From: Rhodocyclaceae bacterium
GTDB taxonomy: Bacteria; Pseudomonadota; Gammaproteobacteria; Burkholderiales; Rhodocyclaceae
NCBI GenBank assembly: GCA_030652245.1
Contig: JAUSBB010000039.1
Coordinates: 1-42,047, forward strand
Length of the DNA stretch: 42,047 nt
Direction of reading: 5' to 3'
Part shown: piece by piece, positions 39,385 to 42,047 of the stretch
How the letters are laid out: each line of letters starts with the position of its first letter
How positions within the stretch are numbered: position 1 is the stretch's first letter
Notes under the pieces: generated by a model
The model's database searches: none
Told to the model about the DNA's origin: nothing
What the model saw: the letters and a program-made list of their open reading frames with translations, nothing else
Translations under genes and position numbers: made by a program

Positions 39385-41088
39385 CTACATCCGCTCGGTC
39401 AAATCGACAACGCGAGCCACCTCTTCGAGCGAGGTCGCCCCCTCGATGACGCGGCGCATGCCATCTTCGGCCAGGGCGCGGAATCCCTTGGCGTTGGCGA
39501 CGTTGCGGATCTCGCGGCTGGTGGCGCGGCGGACGATCAGTTCGTCGATATCGCCGTCGAGCCGCAAGATTTCCATGATGGCGAGGCGGCCCTTGTAGCC
39601 CTGGTAATCGCACAGCTCGCAACCCGAGGGCCGGTAGAAAATCGGCATCTGGCGAAACTGCTCGGTGCCGATCATGCGCAATTCTTCCTTGCCGGCCGGG
39701 TAGGGCTTGCGGCAGTGCGGGCAGAGCTTCCTGACCAGGCGCTGCGCGATGATGCCGATGATGTTGCCGGCCATGATGTCCGGCAGCACGCCGATGTCGA
39801 GCAGGCGGGGAATGGCGCCCAGCGCGGAATTGGTGTGCAGGGTGGAGAACACCTGATGACCGGTCATGGCGGCGCGGAACGCCATCTCGGCGGTGTCGGC
39901 GTCGCGGATTTCGCCGACGAGAATGACATCCGGGTCCTGGCGCATCATCGAGCGGATGCCGTTGGCGAAGTCGAGCTTGGTGGCTTCGGCCACCGAGGTC
40001 TGGCGGATCATCGCCATCGGATATTCGACCGGATCCTCCAGGGTCATGATGTTGATGCTCTCGTCGTTGATCTGGTTCAACATCGAGTAGAGCGTGGTGG
40101 TCTTGCCGCTGCCGGTGGGGCCGGTGACGAGGACGAGGCCTTCGGGGCGCGCCATCATGCGGCGCAATTGCTCCTGTTGCGCTTCGTCCAGGCCGATCTT
40201 GTCGAGCGGAACGATGCCCTTTTGCCGGTCGAGAATGCGCAGCACCAGGTTTTCGCCATGGATGGTCGGCTGGGCCGAGCAACGAAAATCGACCAGGCGC
40301 CCGCTGATGTTCATCGAGATGCGGCCGTCCTGCGGGGCGCGGGTTTCCGCGATGTTCATGCCGCTGATCACCTTGAGGCGGACCGCCATCGCCGCCCAGT
40401 AGGATTTATGCAGGGCGCGGATCTGCCGCAGGATGCCGTCGATGCGGTAGCGGATGCGCAAAAAGCTTGCCTCCGGCTCGAAGTGAATGTCGGAGGCGTC
40501 GCGCTTGACGGCATCGGTCAGCAAGGCATCGACCAGGCGCACCACCGGCTGGCTGTATTCGTCGGAAGTGACGGACAGGCTGTGAAAATCGATTTCACCG
40601 GTCTCGATTTCGTTGAGGATGCCGTCGATCGACAACTCGTGGCCGTAATGCTGGTCGATGCTGCGGGCAATTTCCGACTCGCCGGCCAGTACGGTGTCGA
40701 CTTGCAGGTCGGGGGAGATCAATGCGCGCAACTGGTCGATCGCGACAATGTCGTTGGGATCGGCGATGGCGATGGTCAGACGCCGCTCTGCCGGCGCGTA
40801 ATCAAGCGGCAGCAGGCGGTGGCGCTTGGCGAGGTCGCGCGGCACCAGGCGCAGGGCCTGCGGATCGACCGTGGCGCGGGCGAGGTCGATCGATTTATGC
40901 CCGAGCGATTCGCCGAGCGCATCGCGCAAGGTCGCCTCGGAAACGAAGCCCAGACTGACCAGCAACTTGCCGACCGGCTGGTTGCACTTCATCTGCTCCA
41001 GCAGCGCAATGCGCAACTGATCTTCGCTGATAACGCCCCGCGCGATCAGAATCTGGCCGATGGGCTGGCGATTGGTATGGGTGTTCAT
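39385..41088 (-). CDS. mshE: Pilus assembly ATPase MshE (PilB/GspE family)
   Basis: A 567-residue ATPase. The N-terminal MshEN domain has the paired motif of c-di-GMP-binding ATPases (PIGQILIARGVISEDQLRIA and PVGKLLVSLGFVSEATLRDA, about 9-62). The core has Walker A GPTGSGKTT (323-331), Walker B-like DVILVGEIRD (387-396) and a tetracysteine zinc site (C456-C459, C490-C493). It powers pilus extension. The start may be ATG 41088 or GTG 41091. The c-di-GMP-binding domain ties pilus output to the HD-GYP enzyme type seen at the left edge. Confidence 0.94.
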   Translation of the reverse strand: MNTHTNRQPIGQILIARGVISEDQLRIALLEQMKCNQPVGKLLVSLGFVSEATLRDALGESLGHKSIDLARATVDPQALRLVPRDLAKRHRLLPLDYAPAERRLTIAIADPNDIVAIDQLRALISPDLQVDTVLAGESEIARSIDQHYGHELSIDGILNEIETGEIDFHSLSVTSDEYSQPVVRLVDALLTDAVKRDASDIHFEPEASFLRIRYRIDGILRQIRALHKSYWAAMAVRLKVISGMNIAETRAPQDGRISMNISGRLVDFRCSAQPTIHGENLVLRILDRQKGIVPLDKIGLDEAQQEQLRRMMARPEGLVLVTGPTGSGKTTTLYSMLNQINDESINIMTLEDPVEYPMAMIRQTSVAEATKLDFANGIRSMMRQDPDVILVGEIRDADTAEMAFRAAMTGHQVFSTLHTNSALGAIPRLLDIGVLPDIMAGNIIGIIAQRLVRKLCPHCRKPYPAGKEELRMIGTEQFRQMPIFYRPSGCELCDYQGYKGRLAIMEILRLDGDIDELIVRRATSREIRNVANAKGFRALAEDGMRRVIEGATSLEEVARVVDLTERM

Positions 41089-41107
41089 CACGGCAACGCG
41101 CGTCGGG

Positions 41108-42047
41108 TCAAGGTTGCTGGGGCGATTGGAGCGATTGGAGCGTTTTCAGCCGTACCGCAACCTGGGCCGGGTCAAAACCGGCCGGTTGCCGGGCCGCGGC
41201 AGCCAGCGCCTGATTGTAATGCTGGATGGCCAGACGGCCCTGCCGCAACTGGTCGAGGCTGACGGCCAGGTTGAACAGATAGTCGGGGTTGGCGGGGTCG
41301 GCGACATGGGCCTTGAAGTAGGCCTGTTGCGCGTCGCCCCACAGGGCGTTCCTGGCGTAAAGATTGCCGAGGGCAAAATTGAGGAAGGGCGAGTCGGGCT
41401 GCTCGGCCAGCAGGTTCTTGAGCCGACTCTCGGTCTGCTGGGGATCGCCGTGGCCTTTCAGGTTGGTGAGCCCGGAGAGCGCGAGCGCGTCCTTGGGGTT
41501 GGCTTCGAGCGCGCGCAGATAAAAATCGGCGGCCTGATTAGGCTGTTGCTGGCGCAAGGCGACGGCGGCCAGGCCATACAAGGCATCGGAATTTTTCGGG
41601 TCGGCTTCCAGCGTTCGCTGCCAGGCGGCCTGCGCCAGCGGGAGGTCGCCGCGATTGAAGGCCGCGAAGGCCTGCTCCAGCAGGGGATTGGTCTTTTGTG
41701 GCGCCGCAGTGACGCGGATCGGGTTTTGCGCAGGGGCTGGCTTCGTTATGGCGGGGGCGGCAGGTGCCGTAAAAGTCGGCGCTGGCGGGACGGCGTTAGC
41801 CGGCGCGCCGCCAACAATGGGGGAGGCGGGAGCCAGAGGCGCAACCTCGGCGGGGAGGGCAGGCGCAGCGACAGGCGGGAACTGTGTGGCAGTAACGGAC
41901 AAAGGCGCCCCGGCCGCTCCGCTGGCAACGAGTCCGCCCTTGGGCTGCCCCATTTGATTCATCTGCCACCAGAAATAGCCGCCGATGCCCACCGTGGCGA
42001 CCAGGGTGAGCAGACCGACCGCGATGGCAAAGTTGCGGCTGTCCTTG
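41108..42047 (-). CDS. TPR pilus biogenesis protein (MshN-like), N-terminus beyond the window
   Basis: The frame runs to the right edge: minus-strand codons before 41992 read NFAIAVGLLTLVATVGIGGYFWW, a transmembrane helix, so the gene is truncated. The periplasmic part has a Pro/Ala-rich linker and then TPR repeats (FNRGDLPLAQAAWQRTLEAD, NALYGLAAVALRQQQPNQAADFY and onward). This matches MshN of MSHA loci, encoded upstream of mshE. Repeat copy 12 lies in the linker as VPPAPTFTA. The earliest in-frame GTG (41992) is not the true start. Confidence 0.8.
   Translation of the reverse strand, partial: KDSRNFAIAVGLLTLVATVGIGGYFWWQMNQMGQPKGGLVASGAAGAPLSVTATQFPPVAAPALPAEVAPLAPASPIVGGAPANAVPPAPTFTAPAAPAITKPAPAQNPIRVTAAPQKTNPLLEQAFAAFNRGDLPLAQAAWQRTLEADPKNSDALYGLAAVALRQQQPNQAADFYLRALEANPKDALALSGLTNLKGHGDPQQTESRLKNLLAEQPDSPFLNFALGNLYARNALWGDAQQAYFKAHVADPANPDYLFNLAVSLDQLRQGRLAIQHYNQALAAAARQPAGFDPAQVAVRLKTLQSLQSPQQP
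41771..41795 (+). repeat. 25-bp interspersed repeat, copy 12 (inside the MshN-like gene)
   Basis: Exact consensus; on the gene strand it encodes PPAPTF in the Pro/Ala-rich linker. Confidence 0.9.

Noticed and set aside
36626-39598. Long open frame on the plus strand (990 codons) opposite mshI and mshG, and a similar one at 39358-41262
   Set aside because: The opposite strand encodes recognisable pilus proteins over the same DNA; in GC-rich codons the antisense frame stays open. No domain is recognisable in the plus-strand translation.
1-42047. CRISPR array
   Set aside because: The 24-bp repeats are widely and irregularly spaced, in both orientations and within genes, and no cas gene is present.

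Overview
The window reads as a chromosomal segment of a GC-rich betaproteobacterium. I would guess a Rhodocyclales/Sterolibacteriaceae-like organism, but no rRNA or marker gene settles this. The signs are an MSHA-like type IV pilus locus, a phasin (polyhydroxyalkanoate granules), a PPK2 polyphosphate kinase, the kdsD-kdsC-lptC-lptA block beside a Kef-type antiporter, and GC-rich intergenic repeats of betaproteobacterial style.

Layout. 1-4.3 kb (mostly minus): a truncated HPt/HD-GYP protein, ppk2, glnS, then divergent crcB. 4.4-4.95 kb: a RelB-like/ParE-like toxin-antitoxin (TA) pair between two direct copies of a 24-bp repeat. 5-7.5 kb (minus): a DUF2156 acyltransferase-like protein, an EamA exporter and a small outer-membrane-like protein in one operon. 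7.6-11.1 kb (plus): an accessory block with an XRE-like regulator, DinD, a DUF1778/GNAT (TacAT-like) TA pair and an AAA ATPase. 11.1-16.2 kb (plus): hrpA, an EI24-family membrane protein and a MoaB/CinA-like protein, with overlapping start and stop codons. 16.2-20 kb (minus): DUF6502, DUF5666, a beta-barrel protein and a secreted RPE-repeat protein. 20.2-21 kb: a phasin gene with a strong promoter bracketed by two identical candidate PhaR sites, and its terminator. 21-24.6 kb (minus): enoyl-CoA hydratase, lptA, lptC, kdsC, kdsD. 24.6-27.7 kb (plus): a Kef-type antiporter and a nucleotidyltransferase-fold protein. 27.7-42 kb: a pseudopilin with a candidate sigma-54 promoter, a histidine kinase, a membrane adenylate cyclase, then an MSHA-like pilus operon running leftward from the right edge (TPR/MshN-like, MshE, MshG, MshI, MshJ, MshK, a large lectin-like pilus-tip candidate, a DUF433 orphan antitoxin, a second pseudopilin).

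The most unusual feature is a family of 12 near-identical 24-25 bp interspersed repeats spread from 4.4 to 41.8 kb. Copies abut or share stop codons, sit inside conserved coding sequences in several reading frames (hrpA, the Kef antiporter, the TPR protein), encode part of a pseudopilin leader, and in one case supply a start codon. Adjacent copies tend to occur as same-orientation pairs. Three such pairs enclose small accessory genes (a TA pair, a DUF433 antitoxin, a nucleotidyltransferase), which suggests repeat-bounded cassettes. A second, longer repeat with a perfect GC hairpin occurs twice, upstream of kdsC and of mshI.

Functionally, the window couples c-di-GMP signalling (HD-GYP; the c-di-GMP-binding MshE N-domain), cAMP synthesis and surface pili. 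It also carries storage (polyphosphate, PHA) and LPS assembly genes. All assignments come from reading the sequence and remembered family features; no search was run.
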